From: Rhizobiales bacterium GAS188
GTDB lineage: Bacteria > Pseudomonadota > Alphaproteobacteria > Rhizobiales > Beijerinckiaceae
Reading direction: 5' to 3'
Assembly: GCA_900104855.1 (NCBI GenBank)
Contig: FNSS01000001.1
Coordinates: 1,860,001-1,924,000 of the forward strand
Length of the DNA stretch: 64,000 nt
Below the pieces are notes generated by a model that had not been told where the DNA came from, did not search any database, and saw only the letters and a program-made list of their open reading frames with translations. Shown one piece after another: positions 41,991 through 51,358 of this stretch. The position numbers and the translations under genes are program-made. Each line of letters opens with the position of its first letter. The first letter of the stretch is position 1.

Positions 41991-43280
41991 GTGGATCGCA
42001 TCAAAATCACCGGCGGCGCCAGGCTCAACGGCACGATCCCGATTTCGGGAGCCAAGAATGCGGCCCTGCCGCTGATGATCGCCTCGCTGCTGACGCCCTA
42101 TACGCTCGAGCTCGAGAATGTTCCGCGCCTCGCCGATGTGCAGACGCTCCTGCGCATCCTCGCCAATCACGGCGTCGATCACGCCATCAACGGCAAGCGT
42201 CCAGGCGAACGGGCCGAGACCGGCCAGACCTTGCGCCTGACCGCCGCCTCCATCGTCGACACCACGGCGCCCTATGACCTTGTCTCCAAGATGCGGGCGG
42301 GCTTCTGGGTGATCGCACCGCTGCTGGCCAGAGTGGGCGAAGCGCGCATCTCCCTGCCTGGCGGCTGCGCCATCGGCACGCGGCCGGTCGATCTTCTGAT
42401 CATGGCGCTCGAACGGCTCGGCGCCACGATCGACATCGAGGCGGGCTATGTGGTCGCCAAGGCGCCGCGCGGGCTGAAGGGGGCGGAGATCGCCTTCCCG
42501 AAAGTCACGGTCGGGGGCACGCATACCGCCATGATGGGCGCGGTGCTGGCCAACGGCACGACCGTGATCGGCAATGCGGCGCGCGAGCCCGAAGTCGTCG
42601 ACCTCGCACGATGCCTGACTGCCATGGGCGCGCGCATCGAGGGCGCCGGCTCATCGACGATCACGGTGCAAGGCGTCGCCACTTTGTCGGGCGCACGCCA
42701 TGCCGTGCTGCCTGACCGGATCGAGACCGGCACCTATGCGATGGCGGTCGCCATGGCGGGTGGCGATGTGCTCCTCGAAGGAGCTCGGCCGGACCTCTTG
42801 CAAGCAGCGCTCGACGCCGTCAGCGAGGCCGGGGCCGAGATTTCGGTGACGAATGAGGGTGTGAGGGTGAGGCGCAATGGTGCAGGCCTCGCGCCGGTCA
42901 ACGTCATCACCAACCCCTTTCCGGGCTTCCCCACCGACCTGCAGGCGCAATTCATGGCGCTGATGAGCCACGCCGAGGGCACCTCGACCATCCGCGAGAC
43001 GATCTTCGAGAACCGCTTCATGCATGTGCAGGAGCTGGCACGCCTCGGGGCCCGCATCCGGCTCGACGGCGATGCCGCCTATGTCGAGGGAGTCGAGCGC
43101 CTCAAGGGTGCGCCCGTGATGGCGACCGATCTGCGCGCCTCGGTGTCGCTGGTGATCGGCGGCCTCGCCGCGGAGGGCGAGACCCTCATCAACCGCGTCT
43201 ATCATCTCGATCGCGGCTTCGAAGCGCTGGAGACGAAGCTGTCGCGCTGCGGCGCCCAGATCGAGCGCCTCTCCGCCTGA
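41991..43280 (+). CDS. murA: UDP-N-acetylglucosamine 1-carboxyvinyltransferase
   Basis: 429 residues from a GTG at 41991 with GAGGAGAA upstream. MurA landmarks: [22 protein letters not shown] at the N-terminus with the catalytic Lys-Asn, the catalytic loop [14 protein letters not shown] that carries the Cys attacked by fosfomycin, and [15 protein letters not shown]. It adds enolpyruvate to UDP-GlcNAc, the first committed step of peptidoglycan synthesis. The Cys is present, so the enzyme is expected to be fosfomycin-sensitive. Length is standard. Confidence 0.97.
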   Translation: MDRIKITGGARLNGTIPISGAKNAALPLMIASLLTPYTLELENVPRLADVQTLLRILANHGVDHAINGKRPGERAETGQTLRLTAASIVDTTAPYDLVSKMRAGFWVIAPLLARVGEARISLPGGCAIGTRPVDLLIMALERLGATIDIEAGYVVAKAPRGLKGAEIAFPKVTVGGTHTAMMGAVLANGTTVIGNAAREPEVVDLARCLTAMGARIEGAGSSTITVQGVATLSGARHAVLPDRIETGTYAMAVAMAGGDVLLEGARPDLLQAALDAVSEAGAEISVTNEGVRVRRNGAGLAPVNVITNPFPGFPTDLQAQFMALMSHAEGTSTIRETIFENRFMHVQELARLGARIRLDGDAAYVEGVERLKGAPVMATDLRASVSLVIGGLAAEGETLINRVYHLDRGFEALETKLSRCGAQIERLSA

Positions 43281-43314
43281 AGCGGCCGATCGGCGCCTCA
43301 GGGAACGCGGCGCC

Positions 43315-43794
43315 TCAGGGAACCACCACACCGCGCCTGCGCTCACCGCCGATCTCGCAACGGCAAGGTGCGCGCAGGATGGCCGCGAAACCGAGCTCGC
43401 AGAGGCCCCTCGAGGAGGCGCAATGCAGGCCCTGGCCGGGCGGGGCCGCACCCGCACCTCTTTGGCGATAGCCGCCTTCAGGCCGATAGCCGCCTTCCGG
43501 ACGATAACCACCTTCGGGACGATAGCCACCTTCAGGCCGATAGCCACCTTCAGGCCGATAGCCACCTTCAGGCCGATAGCCACCTTCGGGGCGATAGCCG
43601 CCATCGGGACGGTAGCCTCCCCCGCCATTGGGCGGATAGGCGGGGCGCCCATAACCGGGAGGTGGCGGATATCCAGGCGCCTGCGGCTGCTCATAACCAG
43701 GCTGCGGGTAATATTGCGCGAAGGCCGGCGCTGCGGTCGACGCGATCAACGCGCAGCCGCCGATACATGCAAGGAAGAGCGAAGCGCGAAGCAT
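43315..43794 (-). CDS. Secreted protein with YRPEGG repeats
   Basis: 159 residues from ATG 43794. A signal peptide of about 26 residues ends at TAAPAFA. The mature part is Pro/Gly/Tyr-rich, with eight tandem hexapeptides (one YRPDGG, seven YRPEGG) at residues 61-108. A short Cys-rich tail holds LHCASSRGLCELGFAAILRAPCRCEIGG, four or more Cys, which resembles conserved tails of small Rhizobiales proteins. The function is unknown; it may be a cell-surface protein. Copy number of the repeats could vary by slippage. Confidence 0.75.
   Translation of the reverse strand: MLRASLFLACIGGCALIASTAAPAFAQYYPQPGYEQPQAPGYPPPPGYGRPAYPPNGGGGYRPDGGYRPEGGYRPEGGYRPEGGYRPEGGYRPEGGYRPEGGYRPEGGYRQRGAGAAPPGQGLHCASSRGLCELGFAAILRAPCRCEIGGERRRGVVVP
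43471..43614. repeat. Eight tandem 18-bp repeats encoding YR(P)(D/E)GG
   Basis: Units such as GATAGCCACCTTCAGGCC repeat with small variations across 144 bases. They lie in frame in the secreted protein gene. There are no spacers, so this is not a CRISPR array. Confidence 0.9.
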
Positions 43795-43923
43795 GAGAAG
43801 TCCTTTCCCGACCCGACGCCAGCCGCGCCGAATCAATCCCCGCCACAACATCGCCGAATTGCAAGGGCCTTGCCACGGCAAAATTGAGCCACAGCAAAAT
43901 TGAGGAGAGAGGCCCGCGGCTCC

Positions 43924-44988
43924 TCAGATGACCGTCTTGACCAGGATCAGCGCCAGCGTGGCCACAAAGACGGAGGCCAGGCCGCCGAGCAGGAACGGAC
44001 GAAACCCTTTGGCCATGAGCTTACGGATATCGGTCTCGAGGCCCATCGCGGCAGTCGCCATGGCAAGCAGGAATGGGGTGGCCTGGATCAGCCCGGATTT
44101 CACATCCGACGGGATCGTCACCAGACTGTTGAGGACGACGACGGCCAGGAAGCCGAACACGAACCAGGGCGCCGGCGCCGAAGCGTGGCTCGCGCCGCGC
44201 CGCCGCGCGCGCAGGAAGCCGAGGCTCAACACCAGAGGCGCGAGCAAGGCGACCCGCGTCAGCTTGGCGATCAGCCCGAAATCGCCGGAGACCTGGCCGT
44301 TCTGCAGCGAGGCCGCGACGACTTGGGCGACTTCGTGAATGGCGCTTCCGGTCCACAGCCCATAACCGCGCGCGTCGAGATGCAGGAGCTGCGGCAGCAG
44401 TGGGTAGAGGAACATGGCGATCGTGCCATAGGCGGTGACGCAGGCGACGCCATAGGCGACATCTTCTTCGGAGCCTTCCGTCACGGTGTTCGTGGCGACC
44501 ACGGCCGCGGCGCCGCAGACCGCCGTGCCGGCACCGACCAGCTCGGCAAGCTTCGGCTCGACCCCGATCAGCTTGCCCATCTGGACGGTGACCAGGAAGG
44601 TCGCAGCGAGCGAGGCACTGATGGCGAGGAAGCCGACCACGCCGACCGAGGCGACCTGGGTCAGCGTTAGTTGCAAGCCGTAGAGGATGATGGCGAAGCG
44701 CAGGATGCGCCGCATCGAGAATTTGATGCCGGCCCGGCAGATCGCCGGAGCCCCGACCAGGTTGTGGAAAGCGATGCCGATCAGGATCGCCAGGATCAGC
44801 GCGCTGAAGGTCGCAACGCCCGGGATCAGGCGCAGGATGTAGGCGAGGACCGCGATCGTGAAAGTGAGGGCGACGCCCGGCAGAACCGCGATCCAGCCCG
44901 ATTGCGCCGCAAGGCTTTGCTGGGGTCCGGCCGGAAGCGGCTCAGGCTTTTGGGCTTGGGCCGCCGGAGCGGCCGTTGTTTCGTTCAT
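43924..44988 (-). CDS. YeiH/UPF0324 family membrane protein
   Basis: 354 residues with about 10 membrane segments. Landmarks are PGVATFSALILAILIGIAFHNLVG, AGIKFSMRRILRFAIILYGLQLTLTQV, GAGTAVCGAAAVVATNTV, and SAIHEVAQVVAASL, typical of the YeiH (conserved hypothetical 698) family. Members are putative anion transporters, with sulfur-compound export suggested for some. No LysR regulator (YeiE-like) is next to it. It stands alone between the repeat protein and leuD. Confidence 0.88.
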   Translation of the reverse strand: MNETTAAPAAQAQKPEPLPAGPQQSLAAQSGWIAVLPGVALTFTIAVLAYILRLIPGVATFSALILAILIGIAFHNLVGAPAICRAGIKFSMRRILRFAIILYGLQLTLTQVASVGVVGFLAISASLAATFLVTVQMGKLIGVEPKLAELVGAGTAVCGAAAVVATNTVTEGSEEDVAYGVACVTAYGTIAMFLYPLLPQLLHLDARGYGLWTGSAIHEVAQVVAASLQNGQVSGDFGLIAKLTRVALLAPLVLSLGFLRARRRGASHASAPAPWFVFGFLAVVVLNSLVTIPSDVKSGLIQATPFLLAMATAAMGLETDIRKLMAKGFRPFLLGGLASVFVATLALILVKTVI

Positions 44989-45172
44989 CGCGTATCCGGC
45001 TATGCGGCGACACGCCGCTTCCCACGCCGAAGGCCGGGCTCACCGACCTTGGCGCGAAGGGCCTCATGACGCAGAGCAGGCGGTGAGTCCAGTCTCGCCT
45101 GGGGCCTGGGTCTATGCCGGGGCGCGCGCTGGCCCTATCCGGCCCCGATCCGTTAGCGCGGCGATGCGCCCT

Positions 45173-45778
45173 TCACAGCCAGGGATGGGCCAACTGGGCC
45201 TTCGCCTCATAAGCGCCGATGCGCTCCTTCTTCTCCATGGTGAGGCCGATATCGTCGAGCCCGTTCAACAGGCAGTGCTTGAGATGCGCATCGATGTCGA
45301 AATGCACGACCCCGCCATCGGGCCCGCGAATCTCCTGCTTCTCGAGATCGACCGTCAAGGTGGCGTTGGCGCCGCGCTCCGCATCATCGAAAAGCTTCTC
45401 GATATCCTCCGGGCTCACCTTGATGAGCAACATGCCGTTCTTGAACGAGTTGTTGTAGAAGATGTCGGCGAAGCTCGTGGAGATCACGCAGCGTATACCG
45501 AAATCGGCGAGCGCCCAGGGGGCGTGCTCGCGCGATGAGCCGCAGCCGAAATTGTCGCCGGCGACAATCACCTTGGCGTTGCGATAGGCCGGCTTGTTCA
45601 GGACGAAATCCGGGTTCTCCGACCCATCCTCGTTGTAGCGCATCTCGGCGAACAGCCCCTTGCCGAGGCCGGTGCGCTCGATGGTCTTGAGATACTGCTT
45701 GGGGATGATCTTGTCGGTATCGACATTGATCATCTTCAAGGGCGCCGCGACGCCGGTCAGGGTGGTGAATTTCTGCAT
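45173..45778 (-). CDS. leuD: 3-isopropylmalate dehydratase small subunit
   Basis: 201 residues from ATG 45778. The swivel domain is recognised from [24 protein letters not shown] and [26 protein letters not shown], the substrate-binding loop shared by LeuD and aconitase. It works with LeuC to isomerise 2- and 3-isopropylmalate in leucine synthesis. LeuC is not in the window, as is usual in this group, where leuC and leuD are unlinked. Length is standard. Confidence 0.96.
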   Translation of the reverse strand: MQKFTTLTGVAAPLKMINVDTDKIIPKQYLKTIERTGLGKGLFAEMRYNEDGSENPDFVLNKPAYRNAKVIVAGDNFGCGSSREHAPWALADFGIRCVISTSFADIFYNNSFKNGMLLIKVSPEDIEKLFDDAERGANATLTVDLEKQEIRGPDGGVVHFDIDAHLKHCLLNGLDDIGLTMEKKERIGAYEAKAQLAHPWL

Positions 45779-45884
45779 GGGCCTGTCTCGCATGGAAGCG
45801 GCGCTCTGTTAGCAGATGGTAGCCGGATTGGCGATTCGCACGAGACGGACGGATCGGCGTTCTGCCACGCACTTGCGCCGCGCG

Positions 45885-46583
45885 TCATGATGCAGCTCGC
45901 GGCCGATCTTGGCGAGCCCGGCAGCCGTCGAGGAACAACGCGATGGCGGCGCGAAGCCGACGCTCCGCATCGGGCGGGTCTTCCTTCATGCCGATCAACG
46001 CGAAGCGTTGGGGAACCCCGACCACCAATATGAAGAAGTGCTCGGCCATCATCTGGGCATCGCCCAGCGCGAGCTCACCACGCTGCTCATAGGCCTGCAG
46101 CACACGCAGGATTGGCCCGATGGCGCGTTCGCGGTTGCGCTCCATGAACAGCCTGGCGAGATTGGGGAAGCGCGCGCCCTCGAGCGCCAGCGTCCGGAAG
46201 GCGGAAAGCGGCTCGGGCTGCAGCGCCACGCCGAGCATCCTGCGCCCGAACTCGAAAAGACCGGTCTCGACCGGAACCGCCGGGACCTCGAAATTCGTCA
46301 AAGGAGAGATCGCCTGGATGAGGTAACGGCCGATGGCCGCCACGAACAGCTCGTCCTTGTCGGCGTAGCGGGCATAGATGAACCGCTTGGCGACGCCGGC
46401 CTGCTCGGCAATGGCTTCGACGGAGGTAGCGCTCAGGCCGTTTCCGAGGAACAGGCGACGAGCAACGTCGAGCAGGACCGCGTGACGCCGCTCGGCCTCC
46501 TCGCGCGTCGGCCGGCCGCCCGGGCCTCGCTTGAAAGCAGCGCTTTCGAGCGGCCCTCCCGACCTGTCAGACCATGCCGGCAA
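45885..46583 (-). CDS. TetR/AcrR-family transcriptional regulator
   Basis: 232 residues. The N-terminal helix-turn-helix is VLLDVARRLFLGNGLSATSVEAIAEQAGVAKRFIYARYADKDELF, residues about 36-80. The C-terminal ligand domain (RTLALEGARFPNLARLFMERNRERAI) is of the common AefR-like type. It is divergent from the HlyD-ABC exporter genes, the usual place for a repressor of an efflux operon. The start may be one of several in the N-terminal Gly/Arg-rich stretch. Confidence 0.9.
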   Translation of the reverse strand: MPAWSDRSGGPLESAAFKRGPGGRPTREEAERRHAVLLDVARRLFLGNGLSATSVEAIAEQAGVAKRFIYARYADKDELFVAAIGRYLIQAISPLTNFEVPAVPVETGLFEFGRRMLGVALQPEPLSAFRTLALEGARFPNLARLFMERNRERAIGPILRVLQAYEQRGELALGDAQMMAEHFFILVVGVPQRFALIGMKEDPPDAERRLRAAIALFLDGCRARQDRPRAAS

Positions 46584-46686
46584 TGGTGTTTTCGAAGGAA
46601 TCGCCTCTATCCTATCTCTTTGTTTTAGCTATCTTTCTAGCCACAGACCGAGCTCCCGCGAGGCGCAAACAGCTTTAGCTCGCTTG

Positions 46687-46706
46687 CATGATCCTATGCC
46701 ATCATG
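46687..46706. promoter_or_regulatory. Inverted repeat, candidate TetR operator
   Basis: CATGAT (46687-46692) and ATCATG (46701-46706) flank CCTATGCC in the divergent region, about 42 bases before the HlyD GTG. The 20-bp palindrome suits a TetR dimer. Its use by the adjacent regulator is inferred from position only. Confidence 0.45.
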
Positions 46707-46748
46707 ATAATGCAACGCAACCGTATCGTTCCTAAGTGGATATGAGCC

Positions 46749-47756
46749 GTGGCCTGGCGCGTGGGATTGGCGATCGCTACCCTTATCGCTGCGGCCGCCC
46801 TTTTTTGGTGGTGGTCGTCGGATCGCGACCCGCCTCCCCTGTCCTGGCAAGGCTATGGGGAAGCCGATTACGTGAAGGTCGGCCCCACCCAGCAGGGGCT
46901 CCTCACCAGCCTGTCGGTGGGGCGCGGTGACGAGGTCGTGCAAGGTGCGCCGCTGTTCACCCTGGACGAAACCGAATATCTCGCCGCCCGCGATCAGGCG
47001 AAGCGGCAGCTCAGCCAAGCCGAGGAGCAGCTCGCCAACTTGCAGGCGAGCGGCAAGGAGACCGAGATCCGGCAAGCCGAGGCCAATCTTGCCGATGCCC
47101 GTTCGACCTTGGCGCGCATCGAGGCGGATCTGCAACGTGGCGAGCAGCTGCTGCGCAGCGGCAATGCGACGATCCAGAGCGTCGACCAGCTCCGGGCCGA
47201 TGCGCGCTCGGCGCGCGCCAAGGTCGCGGCCGCCGAGGCCGCGCTCGCCCAGACCATGGCGCCGCTCGGGCGGGACCGGGAAATCAAGGCGCAGGCCGCG
47301 GCGGTCGAGGCGGGACGCGCCGCGCTCGCCATGAGCGAGTGGCGCCTCGGCCAACGCCGCGTCACGGCGCCCGTGGGCGGGCGGGTCGCCGACGTCATCG
47401 CCTTGCCGGGGGAGACAGTGGCGGCAGGCGCGCCGGTCGTTTCGTTGCTGCCGCCGGGCAACATCGTGGTGCGCTTTTTCGTGCCGGAACCGCATCTCGC
47501 CACGGTCCATCGCGGCGACGAAGTGACCCTCATCTGCGATCGCTGCCCGAAGGATCTCGCGGCCACCATTTCCTTCATCTCGCCGCAGGCCGAGTACACG
47601 CCTCCGTTGATCTACAGCGAATCGAGCCGGGCCAAGCTCGTCTACCTGATCGAGGCGCGACCGAGGCCGGACCAGGCGACACTCATCAATCCCGGCCAGC
47701 CGATCGAGGTGCGCCCGATGCCCGAGCCGGCCGCGACCAAGGCCGCTAGGCCATGA
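46749..47756 (+). CDS. HlyD-family membrane fusion protein
   Basis: 335 residues from a GTG at 46749. An N-terminal membrane anchor (VGLAIATLIAAAALFWWW, residues about 5-22) is followed by a lipoyl half-motif (LLTSLSVGRGDEVVQGAPLFTLDETEYLAARD), a coiled coil at about 75-170 (QAKRQLSQAEEQLANLQA; ADARSTLARIEADLQRGEQLL), then the second lipoyl and beta-barrel parts. Such proteins link inner-membrane exporters to the outer membrane, as YbhG does for YbhFSR. Its stop overlaps the ABC ATPase start by 4 bases. A TetR regulator is divergent. Confidence 0.93.
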   Translation: MAWRVGLAIATLIAAAALFWWWSSDRDPPPLSWQGYGEADYVKVGPTQQGLLTSLSVGRGDEVVQGAPLFTLDETEYLAARDQAKRQLSQAEEQLANLQASGKETEIRQAEANLADARSTLARIEADLQRGEQLLRSGNATIQSVDQLRADARSARAKVAAAEAALAQTMAPLGRDREIKAQAAAVEAGRAALAMSEWRLGQRRVTAPVGGRVADVIALPGETVAAGAPVVSLLPPGNIVVRFFVPEPHLATVHRGDEVTLICDRCPKDLAATISFISPQAEYTPPLIYSESSRAKLVYLIEARPRPDQATLINPGQPIEVRPMPEPAATKAARP

Positions 47757-48718
47757 GCGGGCTCGCCGACAACCCTGCTACCCCGCCGCCCGTCATCGAT
47801 GTGCATGAGCTGCGCAAGAGCTTCGGGACGCAGCGCGTGGTGGACGGGCTGACGCTGCGGGTCGAGGCCGGCGAGATCTGCGGCTTCCTCGGCGCCAATG
47901 GTAGCGGCAAGACGACCACCATCCGCATGCTCTGCGGCCTGCTGACCCCGGATGGCGGCGAGGGAAGCTGCCTCGGGCTCGATATCATTCGCGAGGCGCC
48001 GCGCATCCGCCGTCAGATCGGCTACATGACGCAGCGCTTCAGCTTCTATGAAGACCTGACGGTGTTCGAGAATCTCGATTTCGTCGGCAGCGTCTATGAG
48101 CTGCGCGATCGCAAGCGCGCGGTCGCCGAGATCATGACGCGCATGGGCCTCGCTGACCGGGCCGGGCAGCTCGCCGGGCAGTTGTCCGGCGGCTGGAAGC
48201 AGAGGCTCGCACTTGCGGCCTGCGTGCTGCACCGGCCGAAACTGCTCCTGCTCGACGAGCCGACCGCCGGTGTCGACGCGCAGGCGCGCCGCGAATTCTG
48301 GGACCTGATCCACGACATGGCCGGCGAAGGGCTCACCGTGCTGGTCTCGACGCATTACATGGACGAGGCGGAGCGCTGCAAACGCATCGTCTATCTTTCG
48401 AATGGCCGGATCGTGGTGCAGGGCACGCCCGAAGATGTGGCGCGTGGTTCCGGGCTCATCACCTTCGAGGCGACCGGGCCGGGCGTGGACGAGGCAGCGC
48501 GTGAGCTGCGCCGCACCGAGGGTGTCGAAGCGGCCGCGGTGTTCGGCCGCTCCCTGCATGTCGCCGGCACGCAGCGCGAGGTCCTCGAGCGCGCCATCGC
48601 AGGCCAGAATCAGCACGGAATGCTGAACTTCGAGGAGGTCGAGCCGCGCCTCGAGGACGTGTTCATCCACCTTCTCACCAAGCCCAAAGAAGGCACTGGC
48701 CCAAAGGAGGATGCATGA
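47753..48718 (+). CDS. ABC transporter ATP-binding protein (exporter)
   Basis: 321 residues. It has Walker A GANGSGKTTTI, the signature LSGGWKQRLALA, Walker B LLLLDEPTAGVDA, and the switch His in VSTHYMDEAERC. An extra C-terminal part (residues about 225-321) is as in drug-type ABC-2 exporters (YbhF/DrrA group). It powers the permease encoded next, with which it overlaps by 4 bases. The substrate is unknown; the TetR-controlled setting suggests a toxic compound. Confidence 0.95.
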   Translation: MSGLADNPATPPPVIDVHELRKSFGTQRVVDGLTLRVEAGEICGFLGANGSGKTTTIRMLCGLLTPDGGEGSCLGLDIIREAPRIRRQIGYMTQRFSFYEDLTVFENLDFVGSVYELRDRKRAVAEIMTRMGLADRAGQLAGQLSGGWKQRLALAACVLHRPKLLLLDEPTAGVDAQARREFWDLIHDMAGEGLTVLVSTHYMDEAERCKRIVYLSNGRIVVQGTPEDVARGSGLITFEATGPGVDEAARELRRTEGVEAAAVFGRSLHVAGTQREVLERAIAGQNQHGMLNFEEVEPRLEDVFIHLLTKPKEGTGPKEDA

Positions 48719-49839
48719 GCGACATCTCCTTCAGACGCTTCCTCGCAGTCCTGCGCAAGGAATGGATCCAGGTGCGACGCGATCCGATGACGCTGCGCCT
48801 GATCATCGCGCTGCCGCTGATGCAGCTCTTCCTGTTCGGCTATGCGATCAACTCGGATCCCAAGCACCTGCCGACCGGGGTGATCTCGGCCGGTCATTCC
48901 CAATATGAGCGCACGCTGATCGCGGCGCTCGAGAACACCGGCTATTACGATATACGCCCGCTCGCTTCGGAAGCTGAAGGAGAAAAGGCGCTCGCGGAAG
49001 GCGAGCTGCTCTTCGTGCTCAACATCCCGCCCGATTTCGACCGGTCGGTCGACCGGGGCGAGAAGCCGACCGTGCTGATGGATGCCGACGCCACCGACCC
49101 GACCGCGATCGGCAATGCCACGGCGGCGCTTACCAGCATCTCGGCGGCGCTGACCCGCGACCTGCCCCCGACCTTGCGGGAGCGAGATGCGAGCCCGCCT
49201 TTCCGCTTCGAGCTGCATGCCCGCTACAACCCCGAGCAGCTCACCGTGTTGAACATCGTGCCCGGCCTGATCTGCGTGGTCCTGACCTTCTCCACCTTGA
49301 TCATCACCACCTTGTCGATCACGCGCGAACGCGAGCGCGGCACCATGGAGAATCTGCTCGCCATGCCGGTGCGGCCGATCGAGGTGATGCTCGCCAAGAT
49401 CGTGCCCTATGTCGCCATCGGCTACCTGCAGGTGATGCTGATCCTGGCGTTCGCCGCGCTCGTCTTTCAGGTGCCGATCCGCGGCTCCATCGTGCTGCTG
49501 GTTTTGGCGCTCGGGCTCTTCATCGCCAGCAATCTCGCCCTCGGCTTCACCTTCTCGACGATTGCCACCAACCAGATGCAGGCGCAGCAGATGGCGCAAT
49601 TCGCGCTGATGCCGTCGATCCTTTTGTCAGGCTTCATGTTCCCGTTCCAGGGCATGCCGGGCTGGGCCCAATTCCTCGGCGAGCTCATCCCGATCACGCA
49701 CGCGCTGCGCCTGACGCGGGGCGTGCTGCTCAAGGGCAACGGCATGGCCGAGATCCTGCCGCAGCTCTGGCCGATCGCGCTGTTCACGCTGGTGATCGGC
49801 CTTGTCGCGATATGGTTCTATCGCGAGACGCTCGATTGA
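48715..49839 (+). CDS. ABC-2 type exporter permease
   Basis: 374 residues: an N-terminal membrane segment (LRLIIALPLMQLFLFGYAI), a large extracytoplasmic loop, and five C-terminal membrane segments. LSITRERERGTMENLLAMPVRPIEVMLAKIVPY and FPFQGMPGWAQFLGELIPITHALR are landmarks of YbhS/YbhR-like permeases. E. coli YbhFSR has two permease subunits; only one is encoded here, so it may act as a homodimer. It is the last gene of the HlyD-ATPase-permease operon and the IS4 element begins 78 bases after its stop. Confidence 0.93.
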   Translation: MSDISFRRFLAVLRKEWIQVRRDPMTLRLIIALPLMQLFLFGYAINSDPKHLPTGVISAGHSQYERTLIAALENTGYYDIRPLASEAEGEKALAEGELLFVLNIPPDFDRSVDRGEKPTVLMDADATDPTAIGNATAALTSISAALTRDLPPTLRERDASPPFRFELHARYNPEQLTVLNIVPGLICVVLTFSTLIITTLSITRERERGTMENLLAMPVRPIEVMLAKIVPYVAIGYLQVMLILAFAALVFQVPIRGSIVLLVLALGLFIASNLALGFTFSTIATNQMQAQQMAQFALMPSILLSGFMFPFQGMPGWAQFLGELIPITHALRLTRGVLLKGNGMAEILPQLWPIALFTLVIGLVAIWFYRETLD

Positions 49840-49904
49840 GGCGGGGCTGCGGCCCCCGGTCGCCCGTCTTCCCCGCAGCGCTCGGCCTCGCCGTTCCGAA
49901 GAGC

Positions 49905-49917
49905 GGGCGGGACGCCC
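49905..49917. repeat. Left target-site duplication of the IS4 element
   Basis: GGGCGGGACGCCC, identical to 51312-51324 on the other side of the element. IS4-type elements make duplications of about this length (10-13 bp). Confidence 0.88.
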
Positions 49918-51311
49918 ATATGCGCTAAGTTAAGAGCATTCCAAAGTTGTCGGCCTGTTTCTTTCTCTTTCTTGGGGGTTCGTAGAGTGCGTTTGGGAGG
50001 CCGTGTCTGCGGATATTGCGAATCTGCGCGGCGAGGTCACCCAGTAGATGGGCGACGATGACTATGCGGCACAGGACGAGGAGCCGGATTTTGCAAGGGC
50101 TTCGATAGGCGGCGGCGGTGGTTTGAGGGGGGAATGGCGCGCTCGAGGGCGCTTGCGAGGAGATTGGCGAGGAGGGCGGCGGCGAGATTGGCCAGGATCC
50201 AGGTTCGCGCGAGCGCAGGATCTTTGGCGGGGACGGCCCGCATCGCGAAGATGGATTTGAGTACCTTGAAGGCCAGCTCAATCTGCCATCGCAGCCGGTA
50301 GAGGGGGATGAGCCGTTCGATCGGCCAATCCTCAGCCAACAGGTTCGTGGCGAACATGATCAGGCCGGCCATGGCCTTGGTGTCCTCGCGGGGCGTCACC
50401 CCGTGCTTGGAACGCGAGCGTTCGATGCGGGCGCGCTCGCGGGCGGCGACCGCTTCGCTGGCGCGCACAATGACGATTCGGGTCTTCAGCGGCTTGGACA
50501 AAGGCCGGGGGTTTGCCTGGTCCTTTTTGGGCTTGGCCTCTTGCAATGTGACTGCGATCTCGACGGCTTCGGCCTCGCCGAGGGCGGCGATGACATCCTG
50601 CGCGGTCAGGCGTTCGCCAGTCTTGTCATAAATCATCTTCATCGCGCTGATCCCGGCGCGGACGAGGAAAAACGCCATGTTGTCGGCCAGTTCCCGCAAG
50701 GCTTTGGTTTTGGCGTAATTGCGGTCGGCGACAGCAATGGTCCCCGGCTCGATCCGAGCCAGGCTCAGCGTTTCGCCGACCTTCACGTCGGTCAGATTCA
50801 GGAGATCAAATCTTCCGGTCCCGGGATCGTAGCTGGCGTGCAGCCGATGCTGCCCACCGCGTTTGCCAGGGCCGGCGAACATGCTGCCATCGACAAGACG
50901 GATCGGCGGGCCTCGCCAAAGCGCCGAAGGCTCGGCCCATTCGGTGGACAGGCTCAGAAGCCGACCTACCACCGAAGACAGCAGATCGCCGCAGTCGCGC
51001 AGTCGCTGCAGCACGGCCACGTCGCTCAGCGGGATGCCCAACGCCGAATGGCTCCACGCCGCCGCCGAGCGCAGAGACTGTCCGGTTGCCGCATAGCCAA
51101 GCGCTAGGCGAAGCAGTTGCGATCCATTGCAGATACGACGACGACGAACCAGCGCGCCAGTCTCGCGCGCCAGCGCGTCCAGCTTACTCGCGCCGCCCAG
51201 AAGACCCTCGACCGCGGGCCAGTCACCTTCAAATGAGAACACCGAATCATCTTGCATCCGCAGCTTGAATCACAAGCCGCCAGCGGTGTGAATCCCAAAG
51301 TTAGCGCATAT
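49918..51311. mobile_element. IS4-family insertion sequence, apparently intact
   Basis: 1394 bp. The ends are perfect 11-bp inverted repeats ATATGCGCTAA (49918-49928 and the complement at 51301-51311), with partial pairing beyond. A 13-bp target duplication flanks it. It contains one full-length transposase gene. It was inserted in a GC-rich hairpin between the convergent exporter and cysS genes, so no gene is broken. Confidence 0.92.
50037..51257 (-). CDS. IS4-family transposase
   Basis: 406 residues, uninterrupted. DDE catalytic residues are seen as Asp in IRLVDGSMFAGPG, Asp in TIAVADRNYAKTKAL, and Glu in the YREK signature YRLRWQIELAFKVLK (Y-x2-R-x3-E-x6-K), typical of IS4. The C-terminal 25 residues are basic and Pro-rich. 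All catalytic residues are intact, so the element may still be mobile. No second copy is seen in the window. Confidence 0.93.
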   Translation of the reverse strand: MQDDSVFSFEGDWPAVEGLLGGASKLDALARETGALVRRRRICNGSQLLRLALGYAATGQSLRSAAAWSHSALGIPLSDVAVLQRLRDCGDLLSSVVGRLLSLSTEWAEPSALWRGPPIRLVDGSMFAGPGKRGGQHRLHASYDPGTGRFDLLNLTDVKVGETLSLARIEPGTIAVADRNYAKTKALRELADNMAFFLVRAGISAMKMIYDKTGERLTAQDVIAALGEAEAVEIAVTLQEAKPKKDQANPRPLSKPLKTRIVIVRASEAVAARERARIERSRSKHGVTPREDTKAMAGLIMFATNLLAEDWPIERLIPLYRLRWQIELAFKVLKSIFAMRAVPAKDPALARTWILANLAAALLANLLASALERAIPPSNHRRRLSKPLQNPAPRPVPHSHRRPSTG

Positions 51312-51324
51312 GGGCGGGACGCCC
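51312..51324. repeat. Right target-site duplication of the IS4 element
   Basis: GGGCGGGACGCCC, copy of 49905-49917. With the element removed, the site reads GCGGGCG-GGA-CGCCCGC, a perfect 7-bp hairpin, probably the shared terminator of the permease gene and cysS. Confidence 0.88.
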
Positions 51325-51358
51325 GCGGTCCCAGCCGCTGCCCAAGCCGCAGCTCGGG

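Noticed and set aside
43471-43614. CRISPR array
   Set aside because: The 18-bp units are directly contiguous, without spacers, and encode in-frame YRPEGG repeats. No cas gene is present.
46629-47510. 293-codon minus-strand frame opposite the HlyD gene
   Set aside because: Antisense to a clear membrane fusion protein with coupled downstream genes.
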